From: Pseudomonadota bacterium | GTDB lineage: Bacteria; Pseudomonadota; Gammaproteobacteria; Thiotrichales; Thiotrichaceae | Assembly: GCA_002747455.1 (NCBI GenBank) | Contig: PDPG01000042.1 | Location: 53,336 to 117,335, forward strand | Length of the DNA: 64,000 nt | Reading direction: 5' to 3' | Shown: positions 36,009-45,635 of the stretch, piece by piece | How positions within the stretch are numbered: the first letter of the stretch is position 1 | Layout of the letters: every line of letters starts with the position of its first letter | Made by a program: the position numbers and the translations under genes | The notes under the pieces: model-generated | What the model was told of the DNA's origin: nothing | What the model saw: only the letters and a program-made list of their open reading frames with translations | Databases searched by the model: none

Positions 36009-36590
36009 ATGAACATCAAACTCATTATTGCTGCTTTATTGATCTCACTGCTTAGTTTTGCCATGCAGTGGTGGCAACCTGACCTGCTTTATGTCAGAGG
36101 AGCCGTTAATCAAGGCGAATGGTGGAGAATTCTCAGTGGACAACTGGTTCACACCAACTGGCCACACTTCGAGCTGAACATCAGCAGCCTGCTTATATTC
36201 GCCCTGCTATTCTATAACAGCGTCAATATCAGAACCTTTACGATAAGTTTATTTTTATTGGCACTTGGCGTAGGACTTAGCATCCATTATTTGGAGCCAC
36301 GAATCCATTGGTATGCCGGACTTTCCGGTGCAATCTACGGCCTGTATCTGGTCGGTGCTTACTCGTCCTACCAGAGAAACGATGTATTTATCGCAATAAG
36401 CGTTGCCGCTTTAGTCATAGGTAAAGCAACGTTTGAGCACTTTTACGGTCAGATCCACAGTAATGCTGAGCTTATTAACGCACGTGTCGTCACGGAGGCC
36501 CATCTCTACGGCATCGTAGGTGCAATCGTGCTGTGTGGGACTGATAAGCTCTACCGCCTTATCAATCCCAAACTCAAAGTGGAAGAGTGA
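36009..36590 (+). CDS. Rhombosortase-like rhomboid protease
   Basis: A 193-aa polytopic membrane protein with about six transmembrane helices. The start is the ATG at 36009, where the hydrophobic first helix begins; the frame is open further upstream but is then antisense to gspG. It has the rhomboid catalytic Ser in GLSGAIYGLYL, the loop residues HTNWPHFELN, and the C-terminal catalytic His in EAHLYGIVGA. This short architecture fits the rhombosortase subfamily, which processes GlyGly-CTERM proteins exported by the T2SS. Divergence from gspGHIJ by 75 bases supports that role. No GlyGly-CTERM substrate is seen in the window. Confidence 0.82.
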   Translation: MNIKLIIAALLISLLSFAMQWWQPDLLYVRGAVNQGEWWRILSGQLVHTNWPHFELNISSLLIFALLFYNSVNIRTFTISLFLLALGVGLSIHYLEPRIHWYAGLSGAIYGLYLVGAYSSYQRNDVFIAISVAALVIGKATFEHFYGQIHSNAELINARVVTEAHLYGIVGAIVLCGTDKLYRLINPKLKVEE

Positions 36591-36595
36591 TTGGA

Positions 36596-37885
36596 CTAGC
36601 CTTTGGCCTCTCTTGCCACTGCACGATAACCAATGTCATCCCTGTAATACACGCCATCCCAACTGATCTGCTGCGTGAGTGCATAAGCCTTCGCCTGTGC
36701 TTCCGTAACCGAGTCGCCCAGGCCAACAGCACACAACACGCGTCCACCGGCAGTTACTACGTCGTCACCCTGCTGCTTGGTTCCAGCATGAAATACTTTT
36801 GCGTCCTCAGACCCCGCATCGGGTAAGCCACTAATCACTTTGCCCTTTGCATAATCCATCGGATAGCCACCTGCGGCCATCACTACACCTAATGCCGCTC
36901 TTGAGTCCCACTCATTTTCTGCTTTATCCAGCGTTCCATTAATCGCATGTTCCAGCAATTCCACCAAGTCAGACTTTAGTCGCATCATAATCGGCTGTGT
37001 TTCAGGATCACCGAAGCGCACATTAAACTCCAGCACCTTGACCTCACCTTCTGGCGATATCATCACTCCAGCATACAAGAACCCAGTGAAGGCGTGCCCT
37101 TCTTCCGCCATTCCCTTAATAGTTGGTTCAATCACCTGCTGCATAATGCGGTCGTGGATTTCAGCGGTAACCACCGGCGCAGGAGAATAAGCACCCATTC
37201 CACCAGTATTTGGGCCTTTGTCGCCATTATCTCTGGCTTTGTGATCTTGTGAACTGGCCATCGGCAGGCTAGATTCGCCGTCTGAAACCACGATAAAGCT
37301 CGCTTCTTCCCCCCGTAAAAACTCCTCAATAACCACACGATGCCCTGCATCACCAAAAGCATTACCAGCCAACATATCCTTGACTGCATCAATCGCTTCC
37401 TGCTCAGTTTGGGCAATAATGACCCCCTTACCGGCAGCCAGTCCATCCGCTTTCACCACGATAGGCGCACCAACAGATTGAATGTAATCAACCGCCGCAT
37501 CAATTTCGGTGAAATTGCCATAAGCAGCTGTTGGAATGCGGTGACGTGACAGGAAATCCTTGGTGAATGACTTAGAGCCTTCGAGCTGTGCCGCTGCTTG
37601 AGTCGGGCCAAAGCAACGCAAACCGGCTGCAGTAAAGCGATCAACCACACCCGCAACCAAAGGCGCTTCAGGCCCGATCACCGTCAGCCCAATGTCATTC
37701 TCCCTAGCGAATGCCAGCAAACCATTCAGATCATCTGCCGCAATTGCAACATTCTCTATCGAGGGTTCAAGCGCTGTTCCGGCATTGCCTGGCGCAACAA
37801 ATACTTGTGACACTTTGGGGGACTGTGCAACCTTCCATGCAAGCGCGTGCTCACGCCCACCACTTCCTACGAGTAATACCTTCAT
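36596..37885 (-). CDS. purD: Phosphoribosylamine--glycine ligase
   Basis: A 429-aa ATP-grasp enzyme of purine synthesis, identical in length to E. coli PurD when started at the ATG at 37885. It begins MKVLLVGSGGREHALAWK and contains FGPTQAAAQLEGSKSFTKDF, VKADGLAAGKGV, the ATP-grasp motifs GEEASFIVVSDG and FNVRFGDPETQP, and NTGGMGAYSPAP. It converges on the rhombosortase gene with only 5 bases between stops. purH, its usual partner, is not in the window. Confidence 0.97.
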   Translation of the reverse strand: MKVLLVGSGGREHALAWKVAQSPKVSQVFVAPGNAGTALEPSIENVAIAADDLNGLLAFARENDIGLTVIGPEAPLVAGVVDRFTAAGLRCFGPTQAAAQLEGSKSFTKDFLSRHRIPTAAYGNFTEIDAAVDYIQSVGAPIVVKADGLAAGKGVIIAQTEQEAIDAVKDMLAGNAFGDAGHRVVIEEFLRGEEASFIVVSDGESSLPMASSQDHKARDNGDKGPNTGGMGAYSPAPVVTAEIHDRIMQQVIEPTIKGMAEEGHAFTGFLYAGVMISPEGEVKVLEFNVRFGDPETQPIMMRLKSDLVELLEHAINGTLDKAENEWDSRAALGVVMAAGGYPMDYAKGKVISGLPDAGSEDAKVFHAGTKQQGDDVVTAGGRVLCAVGLGDSVTEAQAKAYALTQQISWDGVYYRDDIGYRAVAREAKG

Positions 37886-37982
37886 GCCTTTATTAAATCC
37901 GCTAGAAATCAACACCGCACACTATAACGCAAATCAGAATAATGAGTAACTTTTGCTTTGGCAAACGTGCAGCATTTTATCA

Positions 37983-38531
37983 CTAAAGCTTCTTCAATCT
38001 GGCTCTGCCAGTAATGGCAACATTAATTTTCCTAGTCGCAGACTGACCCTTAGGACCAATATCGAAACTCGTATTCGATGCTCGCCCAGAAAACTGGTAG
38101 GTGAAGGCTTTCTTATTCGCTGTAGACTTAATAAACACACCTTTCAGACCTTGTTCCACCCTCAGAATTTTATCAGGATCATTGGTACCGTCACCATCGA
38201 GGTCACAGGTTGTCGCTGCCGTCGTGACCTTTTTATCGCCACCGCAATCGGTAAAAATAATCCAGCCACGAGCATAATCTTTAAGCGTATTTGAGCATGT
38301 AGCACCATCACTACTGGTACAAATGCTGACGGACATACTGCGCTTTACCGCCTCACTCCGTGCCAACATCAATGCAGATAAGAAATCATTGGACGCTGTA
38401 GAGACTCGGTTATCCTGAATCATCTTGCTAAAGCTTGGAATCGCGATACTTGCAAGAATTGCCGCAATACTGATAGTGACGAGCGCCTCGATTAGGGTAA
38501 AACCAGAGGCTCTGTTAAATATTGTTTTCAT
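37983..38531 (-). CDS. GspH/FimT-type minor pilin
   Basis: A 182-aa prepilin: MKTIFNRASG, then FTLIEALVTISIAAILASIAIPSF, a classical type III leader. The segment FLSALMLARSEAVKRSMSVSICTSSDG is the hallmark of FimT/FimU-type minor pilins. Two cysteine pairs (SICTSSDGATC; DCGG...TTCDLDGDG) may make disulfides. It is an isolated gene between purD and trkH, away from the T2SS block, so it more likely belongs to type IV pili together with pilU. Confidence 0.86.
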   Translation of the reverse strand: MKTIFNRASGFTLIEALVTISIAAILASIAIPSFSKMIQDNRVSTASNDFLSALMLARSEAVKRSMSVSICTSSDGATCSNTLKDYARGWIIFTDCGGDKKVTTAATTCDLDGDGTNDPDKILRVEQGLKGVFIKSTANKKAFTYQFSGRASNTSFDIGPKGQSATRKINVAITGRARLKKL

Positions 38532-38637
38532 TATAAGTTATCCATTATGAGCCACGAATATCATACCCGAAGCAAAGACAACTCAGGAGCCATAAAAGAT
38601 AAACGGCAAACCGCAAAAACGGCCAAGCTTCTCAAAT

Positions 38638-40089
38638 TTACTGTCGCCAAAACATGGGCGTGAACACCACTAGCAAGGTGAATAACTCTAGGCGTCCCAA
38701 TAACATGGCTACAGTAAGCACCCACTTGGCAAAGTCGTTAATTGAGGCATAGTTACTGGCGACCTCCCCCAGCCCCGGTCCCAAATTATTTAGCGTTGCC
38801 GCCACCGCTGAAAATGCAGTCACTTGATCCATTCCCGTTGCCATCAATAACAACATGAATAAAACAAACAGGCCAATATAAACCGAGAAAAAACCCCACA
38901 CTGCCTGTATAACACTATCAGGAACGGGCTTCCGATTAAGCTTCACGGACAAACGGGCACTGGGATGAACCAGGCGTTGAATCTCCCGACTGCCTTGCTT
39001 GAGCAATAACAGCACACGGATCACCTTCATGCCTCCTGCGGTCGATCCGGCACAACCACCCATAAAGCTGGAAAATATCAGTAACACTGGCAGAAAAGAC
39101 GTCCAGTAGACGTATTCTGAGGTGGTGAATCCAGTCGTGGTAATCATGGAAACAACCTGAAATAAGGACTTGTAAATGGTCTCACTCAAAGTGCCAAACT
39201 GATTCCCCATGTATAAATACACAAAGCAAATCAGACTGACCAGCAGCACCATATAAAGGTAGAAGCGTAATTCTGAGTCCTGAAAATACAGCCTGGGGTC
39301 GCGCTTGCGCCATACTAAAAAGTGCAGACTAAAGTTGGCACTCGACAACAACATGAAAATGATAGCGACAGTATCAATAGCATTACTCTGGAAATACCCC
39401 ATGCTGTCATCATGCGTTGAGAAGCCACCGATGGCGACTGTCGAGAAGCTGTGCCCAACAGCATCAAACCACGACATGCCCGCTAGTTTGTAAGCAATGG
39501 CGCAAGCTAATGTGAAGCCAAAATAAATCAGCCATAAAAGCTTAGCCGTTTCTTTAATTCTTGGAGTGAGCTTTGAATCCTTAACCGGGCCGGGAGTTTC
39601 GGCACGGAATAACTGACTACCACCAACACCCAATATCGGCAAAATAGCAACTGCCAATACAATAATCCCCATCCCCCCCAACCACTGCAACTGTTGTCGG
39701 TAAAATAAAATGGAGTATGGCAGATCATCAAGCTTGGTAATAACGGTTGCGCCAGTTGTAGTCAGGGCGGAAATGGACTCAAAGACTGCATCAGTTACCG
39801 ATATTTGTAATTGACTGGACAGTGCTAACGGTAACGCCCCTGAAACGCCAAGCACTCCCCAGAATAAAATAACAACCAAAAAGCCATCTCTTAAACGCAG
39901 TTCATTTGTGTAATGCCTCGCCGGATACCAGAAAATTGCGCCGCCAATCAGCAATAGTAGAAAAGCTTCAATGAATGGCATGACATCCAGATCGTTAAAA
40001 ATGAAACCGACAAAGACCGGAAAAAGCTGTGTAAAACTAAACAGCATCAACAGCAAGCCAAGGATTCTCTGGATAACAAAGTACTGCAT
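38638..40089 (-). CDS. trkH: Trk potassium uptake channel subunit
   Basis: A 483-aa integral membrane protein with four pore-helix/selectivity-filter units, for example SALTTTGATVITKLDD, TVAIGGFSTHDDS, MITTTGFTTSEY and AATLNNLGPGLGEV, each around a conserved Gly. These make the K+ path. It follows trkA by 5 bases. TrkH with TrkA mediates low-affinity potassium uptake at the inner membrane and is central to turgor control. The C-terminus is FTPMFWRQ as in many TrkH proteins. Confidence 0.97.
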   Translation of the reverse strand: MQYFVIQRILGLLLMLFSFTQLFPVFVGFIFNDLDVMPFIEAFLLLLIGGAIFWYPARHYTNELRLRDGFLVVILFWGVLGVSGALPLALSSQLQISVTDAVFESISALTTTGATVITKLDDLPYSILFYRQQLQWLGGMGIIVLAVAILPILGVGGSQLFRAETPGPVKDSKLTPRIKETAKLLWLIYFGFTLACAIAYKLAGMSWFDAVGHSFSTVAIGGFSTHDDSMGYFQSNAIDTVAIIFMLLSSANFSLHFLVWRKRDPRLYFQDSELRFYLYMVLLVSLICFVYLYMGNQFGTLSETIYKSLFQVVSMITTTGFTTSEYVYWTSFLPVLLIFSSFMGGCAGSTAGGMKVIRVLLLLKQGSREIQRLVHPSARLSVKLNRKPVPDSVIQAVWGFFSVYIGLFVLFMLLLMATGMDQVTAFSAVAATLNNLGPGLGEVASNYASINDFAKWVLTVAMLLGRLELFTLLVVFTPMFWRQ

Positions 40090-40094
40090 AACCG

Positions 40095-41471
40095 CTAGAT
40101 GTACCCCATCCCCACCTGAAACATTTTTTCAATCGCGGCGATATAGCGCTTATCAGACAGGAATAGAATGACACGATCATTCTCCTCAATGACAACCGAG
40201 TGAGTCGGCAGCAGTACTTCATTTTCTCTCACCACAGCACAGACCGTCGCACCTGGCGGCAGCCTCAGTTTTTTCAAACTCCGCCCCACAACCCGCGATG
40301 TTTTTTCATCGCCATGCACTACCACCTCCAGCACCTCAGCAGCCCCTCGACGCAAGGCATGTACAGACACAATATCACCACGCCGAACGTGCGCTAATAA
40401 GCCACCTAAAGTGATTTGCTGGGGTGAGATCGCCATATCAATAATGCCACTCTCCACCAGATCCACATAGCTTGGGCGATTCACTAGGGCCATGACTTTA
40501 CGCGCACCCAATCGCTTTGCCAGCATTGCTGACAGAATATTGGCCTCATCGTCGTTGGTAACAGCACAGTAGATGTCCATATTGGCAATATCTTCTTCCC
40601 GAAGCAGATGCTCATCGGCCACATCACCTTCCAACACCAGTGTCTTATCCAGCTTCTCTGCCAAATCTCCCGCAACATCAGGGTTTTGTTCAATGATTTT
40701 GACTTGATAACGCTCTTTCTCAAGCAGGGCTGCCAGGTTACTTCCGACATTACCACCACCGGCAATCATAATTCTTTTGTAGGGTTTTTCGACAATACTC
40801 AGCTCACTCATCACCACACGAATGTGCTGAGCACTTGCAATCACAAAAATCTCATCATCAACTTCGATCACCGTATCACCATCCGGCAAGATGGCTTTAC
40901 CCTTGCGGAAAATCGCAACGACCCGCACATCGACATCCGGCATATGATCCGAAAAATCACGAATCTGATGGTCAATAAGTTTTCCACCATACTGCGCCCG
41001 CAACGCAACCAATTGCACCTTACCACCGGCAAAATCAATAACCTGCAAGGAGCCAGGGTTGGCAATCAAGCGATAGACATGCTCGGTAATCAACCGCTCA
41101 GGGCTAATCAACACATCAATAGGTATCGCCCCTTTGGCGAATAGCTCAGGATGACCAAGATAGCTGGCAGAGCGTACACGGGCAATCTTGGTGGGTGTGT
41201 GAAATAACTGATAAGCCACCTGACAGGCAATCATGTTCACTTCATCACTGTTAGTCACTGCGATCATCATATCCGCATTCATGACATTGGCATTTTCCAA
41301 CACGTCAGGGTGTGCCGCATTTCCCTGATAAGTGTCAATATCCAATTTCTCACGCAAATACCGCAGACGCTCAGCGTGGTTATCAATCACCACCACATCA
41401 TTGTCTTCAGTGGCCAAACTATCGGCTAAAGAACCCCCAACCTGACCTGCACCAATAATGACAATGTTCAT
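40095..41471 (-). CDS. trkA: Trk system NAD-binding regulatory subunit
   Basis: A 458-aa cytoplasmic protein with two RCK units. Each has a Rossmann NAD(H) site (IIGAGQVGGSLA at the start, IAGGGNVGSNLA around residue 235) followed by an RCK-C domain. TrkA gates TrkH in response to nucleotides. The ntrX stop codon overlaps its ATG by a base, so the two-component pair and the transporter form one transcription unit, an order (ntrY-ntrX-trkA-trkH) known from many beta- and gammaproteobacteria. Confidence 0.97.
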   Translation of the reverse strand: MNIVIIGAGQVGGSLADSLATEDNDVVVIDNHAERLRYLREKLDIDTYQGNAAHPDVLENANVMNADMMIAVTNSDEVNMIACQVAYQLFHTPTKIARVRSASYLGHPELFAKGAIPIDVLISPERLITEHVYRLIANPGSLQVIDFAGGKVQLVALRAQYGGKLIDHQIRDFSDHMPDVDVRVVAIFRKGKAILPDGDTVIEVDDEIFVIASAQHIRVVMSELSIVEKPYKRIMIAGGGNVGSNLAALLEKERYQVKIIEQNPDVAGDLAEKLDKTLVLEGDVADEHLLREEDIANMDIYCAVTNDDEANILSAMLAKRLGARKVMALVNRPSYVDLVESGIIDMAISPQQITLGGLLAHVRRGDIVSVHALRRGAAEVLEVVVHGDEKTSRVVGRSLKKLRLPPGATVCAVVRENEVLLPTHSVVIEENDRVILFLSDKRYIAAIEKMFQVGMGYI

Positions 41472-42877
41472 TATTTGTTAAATTGCTTCGGGTCAATGTT
41501 CAATGAGCGCATCTTCCGATACAAGTGTGTTCGTTCCATTTGCACACGCTCGGCAAGCTGGCTTACATTACCGCCACATTGTTCCAACTGATAGCTTAAG
41601 TAGTCATGTTCGAATTGCTCACGCGCCTGACGAAGCGGGAGTTCAAACAAGCTAACCGGCAGTTTTTCTATTCCCTGACTAAAAATCGGAATGCTGCGAC
41701 CCAACACTTCTTCCACTTCTTCCTGAGTAATTTCGGTATCAGTTCCCAGAATCAATAAGCGTTGCACCAGATTCCGCAGCTCCCGAATATTGCCTAGCCA
41801 GTGGTAGTTTCGCAGGTGGTTCTGAGCGGCAACCGAGAAGTGACGATACGGCAATCCATCCAGCGCAATCAGGCGATCCACATAGAAATTAAGTAGCTCT
41901 GGCACATCTTCAGGGTGTTCACGCAGGGGCGGGATCACCAAAGGAACCACATTGATTCTGAAATATAATTCCTCAGAAAACTGGCCAGCATCGACATCAT
42001 CACGCAAATCATGTTGTGCTGAAACCACCACAGACACCTGAAAATCAATTCTTGTGGTGCCACCAACGCGGGTGTATTGCTTATCCCTGAGCACCATCAA
42101 CAAGGCTTGCTGGGCGGCATTATCCAACGAGGCAATATCACACAGATACAATGTCCCGCCCTGAACCTCATCGAACACACCAGGCGTAATGTTTCCGTTT
42201 TTCTCTTTACCAAATAACTCTTCCAGAAAGTTCTCTGCCGGATGGGCAGAAGCGACCACCTTCACAAAGGGACCATTCGCCCGATCACTTCTCCCATGAA
42301 TGTAGCGCGCGAAGACCTCTTTACCCGCGCCGGACTCCCCATACAGGGTCACAACCACATCGGTGTACTGGGAAATACGCTCAGCTTGTGCTCTCAAGTC
42401 ACGCATCGTCTGGCTCGAACCTATTGGCTCAGAAGGCGTCAATACCTGCCTTTTCAGTCCTTTATTTTCCTGCTCCAACTGGTTGGACTTCAGAGCATGT
42501 CCCACTGACAACAACAATTTTGCCATCGACAAAGGCTTTTCTATAAAGTCATAGGCACCGAGCCGGGTGGCTTCCACGGCGGTTTCAATGGTGCCGTGTC
42601 CAGACATCATAATCACTGGGCAATTCAGTACACCACTTTCATACCAACCCTTCAGTAGGGAAATCCCATCCTCACCTGGCATCCAGATATCCAGAAGAAT
42701 CAGCTCTGGCCGATGTACTCTGACCTGCTCGCGGGCTTGCTCAGCGGTCTCAGCCACCACCACCTGATAGCCTTCATCCTCAAGAATTTCGCTCACCAGT
42801 TGGCGAATATCTGGCTCGTCATCGACCACCAGAACCCTGTGTTTCTCTGTTCCTTTAAACGACATACTGAACCTCAA
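41471..42877 (-). CDS. ntrX: NtrX-type response regulator with degenerate AAA+ domain
   Basis: A 468-aa regulator. The receiver (residues about 12-130) has the phospho-acceptor Asp in LILLDIWMPGEDG. The central sigma-54-activator-like domain keeps Walker A GESGAGKE but has no GAFTGA loop (KEKNGNITPGVFDEV at that place). Walker B reads GGTLYLCDI where active members have FLDE, and the arginine-finger motif is altered (QFSEELYFRIN). The C-terminus is a Fis-type helix-turn-helix (CGGNVSQLAERVQMERTHLYRKM). It should bind DNA and respond to phosphorylation, but probably does not activate sigma-54 polymerase. It overlaps ntrY (23 bases) and trkA (1 base). Confidence 0.9.
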   Translation of the reverse strand: MRFSMSFKGTEKHRVLVVDDEPDIRQLVSEILEDEGYQVVVAETAEQAREQVRVHRPELILLDIWMPGEDGISLLKGWYESGVLNCPVIMMSGHGTIETAVEATRLGAYDFIEKPLSMAKLLLSVGHALKSNQLEQENKGLKRQVLTPSEPIGSSQTMRDLRAQAERISQYTDVVVTLYGESGAGKEVFARYIHGRSDRANGPFVKVVASAHPAENFLEELFGKEKNGNITPGVFDEVQGGTLYLCDIASLDNAAQQALLMVLRDKQYTRVGGTTRIDFQVSVVVSAQHDLRDDVDAGQFSEELYFRINVVPLVIPPLREHPEDVPELLNFYVDRLIALDGLPYRHFSVAAQNHLRNYHWLGNIRELRNLVQRLLILGTDTEITQEEVEEVLGRSIPIFSQGIEKLPVSLFELPLRQAREQFEHDYLSYQLEQCGGNVSQLAERVQMERTHLYRKMRSLNIDPKQFNK

Positions 42878-45077
42878 TCAACTTATTTTTTGTTAATTCC
42901 TGCTCACGCTGAAGCGGGAAATAGATACTGATGGCGGCACCAGATGTTTCATTATTTCGGGCGACTACTCTGGCAGAGTGCTCTTCCACAATTTTTTTAA
43001 CAATCGACAAACCAAGACCGGAGCCTTTCTGCTTACGGCTGACATAAGGATCGAATAAATGAGGCAATATATCCGCCGGAATGCCCGAACCGGTATCCGC
43101 AACTGTCAGCTCCACCTCCAATTTACCTCGATGACTTTCACTTAATTTTGTCAGCAGCGTCACCTGACGTATATCGGATTGCTCCGAAAATGCTTCAAAA
43201 GCATTTTTCAACAAATTTACCACCAATTGCCGTATGCGACCTGAGTCCAGATATAACTCCGGCACCTCCGTCGTTTCAACCACAACAGTCACACCCTGAT
43301 CATTAACCTTGTAAAGCTCGGCCACGTCACTAACCAAAGCGTTCAAGTCCACACGTTGCAACTGTAATGCCGGTGCGCGGGCATATTCACTAAATGCATC
43401 TACCATCCCCTTCAGATTATCCACCTGATTCATAATGGTACCACTCATGCGTTTCAGTAGCTCTGCTGACTGTTCACTAAGCTCAGGGTGCAAACGATAC
43501 TGTAAGCGCTCTGCCGACAAACGAATGGGGGTCAATGGATTTTTAATTTCATGGGCCAAGCGACGCGCCACTTCACTCCATGCCGCCTCATGCTCTGCCT
43601 GAACCACGTCTGTAATATCCTCTAACACCAACACATGCCCAGCTGAGCCATCCAGTAATTGAGGCAGTTCAGTTCCCCGACATACCAACATTCGACGACC
43701 ACTTTCCAACATTAAGCTGGCTTCACACTGCCATTCCTTTTCTTGCCGCTGCAAGTGTGAGGCGACCGATGCCAGCAATGGCTGTAATACCCCATATTGC
43801 TCACCCACACTGAACAAGCTTTGATTGATAAAATCAGACAGCGGTATTTGCAACACATCCTCTGCCGCACTATTAATACGCCGAATAACCGACTGATCAT
43901 CAATCGTGACCACCCCCGAAGTCAGGTGATCCAAAACAACATTCAAATAATCGTGCTGCCGTTGTACTTGCCGCTGACTTTGCTCACTTTCGTAGCGCGC
44001 ATCCGACAAGCGCGTGGTCATGGTATTAAATGACCGCGCCAACAGGCTGAAATCATCCTTGTCCGATACTGGCAATTTTTTCTGCAAATTACCGGATGCG
44101 ACCGCTAATGTGCCTTCCAGCAACTTTCTCACCGGACTTGTTAATCGTCGTGAATAAAGGAAAGCAGCCCATACAGAGGAAAGTATAGACAAAACCATGA
44201 TCAGGAACAGCGTTAAGCGAAAGCTTTGCTTAATTAAATCACGCTGATAATTGATATTTTGGTACTCATTACGCGCTTTTTGCACATTTCCGGACAAATA
44301 ACGCTCATGGTCTGAAAACTGAAACAACGCAGTGAGCACTATTGTCCCGCTCGCCACATTCGGTCTGAGCGTAATGGCAACACGGGAGTACAGACTATCA
44401 TCTCCGACATATTCCAACCGACTCATATATCCTCGGCTGGATAAACTCCGCATGATCTCATCCGCCGGAAAGTGCGGGATAAGCGTCCCCACTTCCTGAT
44501 TATCCCCGCTATAAACCAGTATGCGGTTATTTTTACCCAGCAGCACCATTTCATAGGCACCTAGCTGTCTCATTCTGGATTCAATGGTGCTGGCATAGTC
44601 CAGTGGGTCAGTCACGGTTAACTCACGCGCCACCTTCTCAACATCGTACAAATGTTGTCGCATACGCACATTCAACGAGCTACGTGCAAGTTCCAAGGAA
44701 TCATCCAACGCCCCCTCTATTTTCACATTAAACCAGTTATCAATGCGGTCACCCAAAAAGTTCATGGAAAAATAAGTCACCACCAACACTGGAATAACCG
44801 TCAAGATCGAAAACGCCATCATTAAGCGCAGAGTAAACCGCGAACCCGCCTGTTGGGTGCGTAATCGAGTAACAGCCTGGTATAAGTTGAATAGAATCAG
44901 GACACTCAGAATTAGCAAGATTGCCACATTCAGCGGCGCAAGCCAGCGAATCATCCCTTCAGAGGAGTCTGGATTTTGCGTGGACAGATTAAGAATGACT
45001 AGGGAAACAGCCAGCAATACCACTGTTAACGCAATCGGTAGTATCTGAAAAATGGTCGTTCTTAACGTAACGGCCAC
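42855..45077 (-). CDS. ntrY: NtrY-like sensor histidine kinase
   Basis: A 740-aa membrane kinase. Transmembrane segments lie near 13-30, 47-66, 85-108 and about 288-308, with a periplasmic sensing part between. A HAMP domain follows (SRRLTSPVRKLLEGTLAVASG), then a PAS domain, the phospho-His in RRLAHEIKNPLTPIRLSAER, the N-box NLLKNAFEAF and G-boxes DTGSGIP and GSGLGLSIVKKI. It phosphorylates NtrX. Roles of NtrYX in other proteobacteria include nitrogen and redox/respiratory control and envelope homeostasis; the signal here is unknown. Confidence 0.92.
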   Translation of the reverse strand: MAVTLRTTIFQILPIALTVVLLAVSLVILNLSTQNPDSSEGMIRWLAPLNVAILLILSVLILFNLYQAVTRLRTQQAGSRFTLRLMMAFSILTVIPVLVVTYFSMNFLGDRIDNWFNVKIEGALDDSLELARSSLNVRMRQHLYDVEKVARELTVTDPLDYASTIESRMRQLGAYEMVLLGKNNRILVYSGDNQEVGTLIPHFPADEIMRSLSSRGYMSRLEYVGDDSLYSRVAITLRPNVASGTIVLTALFQFSDHERYLSGNVQKARNEYQNINYQRDLIKQSFRLTLFLIMVLSILSSVWAAFLYSRRLTSPVRKLLEGTLAVASGNLQKKLPVSDKDDFSLLARSFNTMTTRLSDARYESEQSQRQVQRQHDYLNVVLDHLTSGVVTIDDQSVIRRINSAAEDVLQIPLSDFINQSLFSVGEQYGVLQPLLASVASHLQRQEKEWQCEASLMLESGRRMLVCRGTELPQLLDGSAGHVLVLEDITDVVQAEHEAAWSEVARRLAHEIKNPLTPIRLSAERLQYRLHPELSEQSAELLKRMSGTIMNQVDNLKGMVDAFSEYARAPALQLQRVDLNALVSDVAELYKVNDQGVTVVVETTEVPELYLDSGRIRQLVVNLLKNAFEAFSEQSDIRQVTLLTKLSESHRGKLEVELTVADTGSGIPADILPHLFDPYVSRKQKGSGLGLSIVKKIVEEHSARVVARNNETSGAAISIYFPLQREQELTKNKLIEVQYVV

Positions 45078-45634
45078 GAAATAACCCCACTTCTCATGCC
45101 GTAATCATCCCCAAAGAGTGACTGAATTTTCAGAGGTAAACGTAATGTTGACGGGGTGAGTTTGACCCCCATAAACAGGTAATGATTGCCATCCTGTGTA
45201 TTTTCGGAAAGTCTGGGCAGTTTGTAATTCACCACCCGCCCCATGTAGTGCAATGCAGTTGAAAGAGAGCGATAATTCCAGTTTTCATTAGTGTCTGCAC
45301 GGGTCAATAAATAATGCCTGCTCAATGCATGGTATTTCAGCCGGTAATTAATACTGCTTAGATAGTCTGTCTTATTCCACCACCAGCGCCGGTGCTCACC
45401 CAAGCCAATAAAAATTCTGGTTTTAAGTGTCACACCATTTAACAGCGCCTTTTCAAGATACTGCGTTAGCTGGAAATCAATTTGTGCGCTAACCAGATAC
45501 ACATTATTCACATCATCCACTTTATGCAGCGAATGACGCTTGAAAAAAATACCTTCGCCAGCCACCGCCAGTTGTGCAATAAGCACAAGCAGTATCAATG
45601 GTTTAACAACCAATCTGGCAATCACCATCTTCAT
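45062..45634 (-). CDS. DUF4390 exported protein
   Basis: A 190-aa protein with a signal peptide (LVVKPLILLVLIAQLAVAG). The rest fits DUF4390: YLVSAQIDFQLTQYLEKALLNGVTLKTRIFI, RWWWNKTDYLSSINYRLKYHALSRHYLLT. It overlaps the ntrY start by 16 bases and starts one base after the rsmB stop. The family almost always lies between rsmB and ntrY, so it probably serves in the NtrY sensing pathway in the periplasm, but its activity is unknown. Confidence 0.85.
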   Translation of the reverse strand: MKMVIARLVVKPLILLVLIAQLAVAGEGIFFKRHSLHKVDDVNNVYLVSAQIDFQLTQYLEKALLNGVTLKTRIFIGLGEHRRWWWNKTDYLSSINYRLKYHALSRHYLLTRADTNENWNYRSLSTALHYMGRVVNYKLPRLSENTQDGNHYLFMGVKLTPSTLRLPLKIQSLFGDDYGMRSGVISWPLR

Positions 45635-45635
45635 A

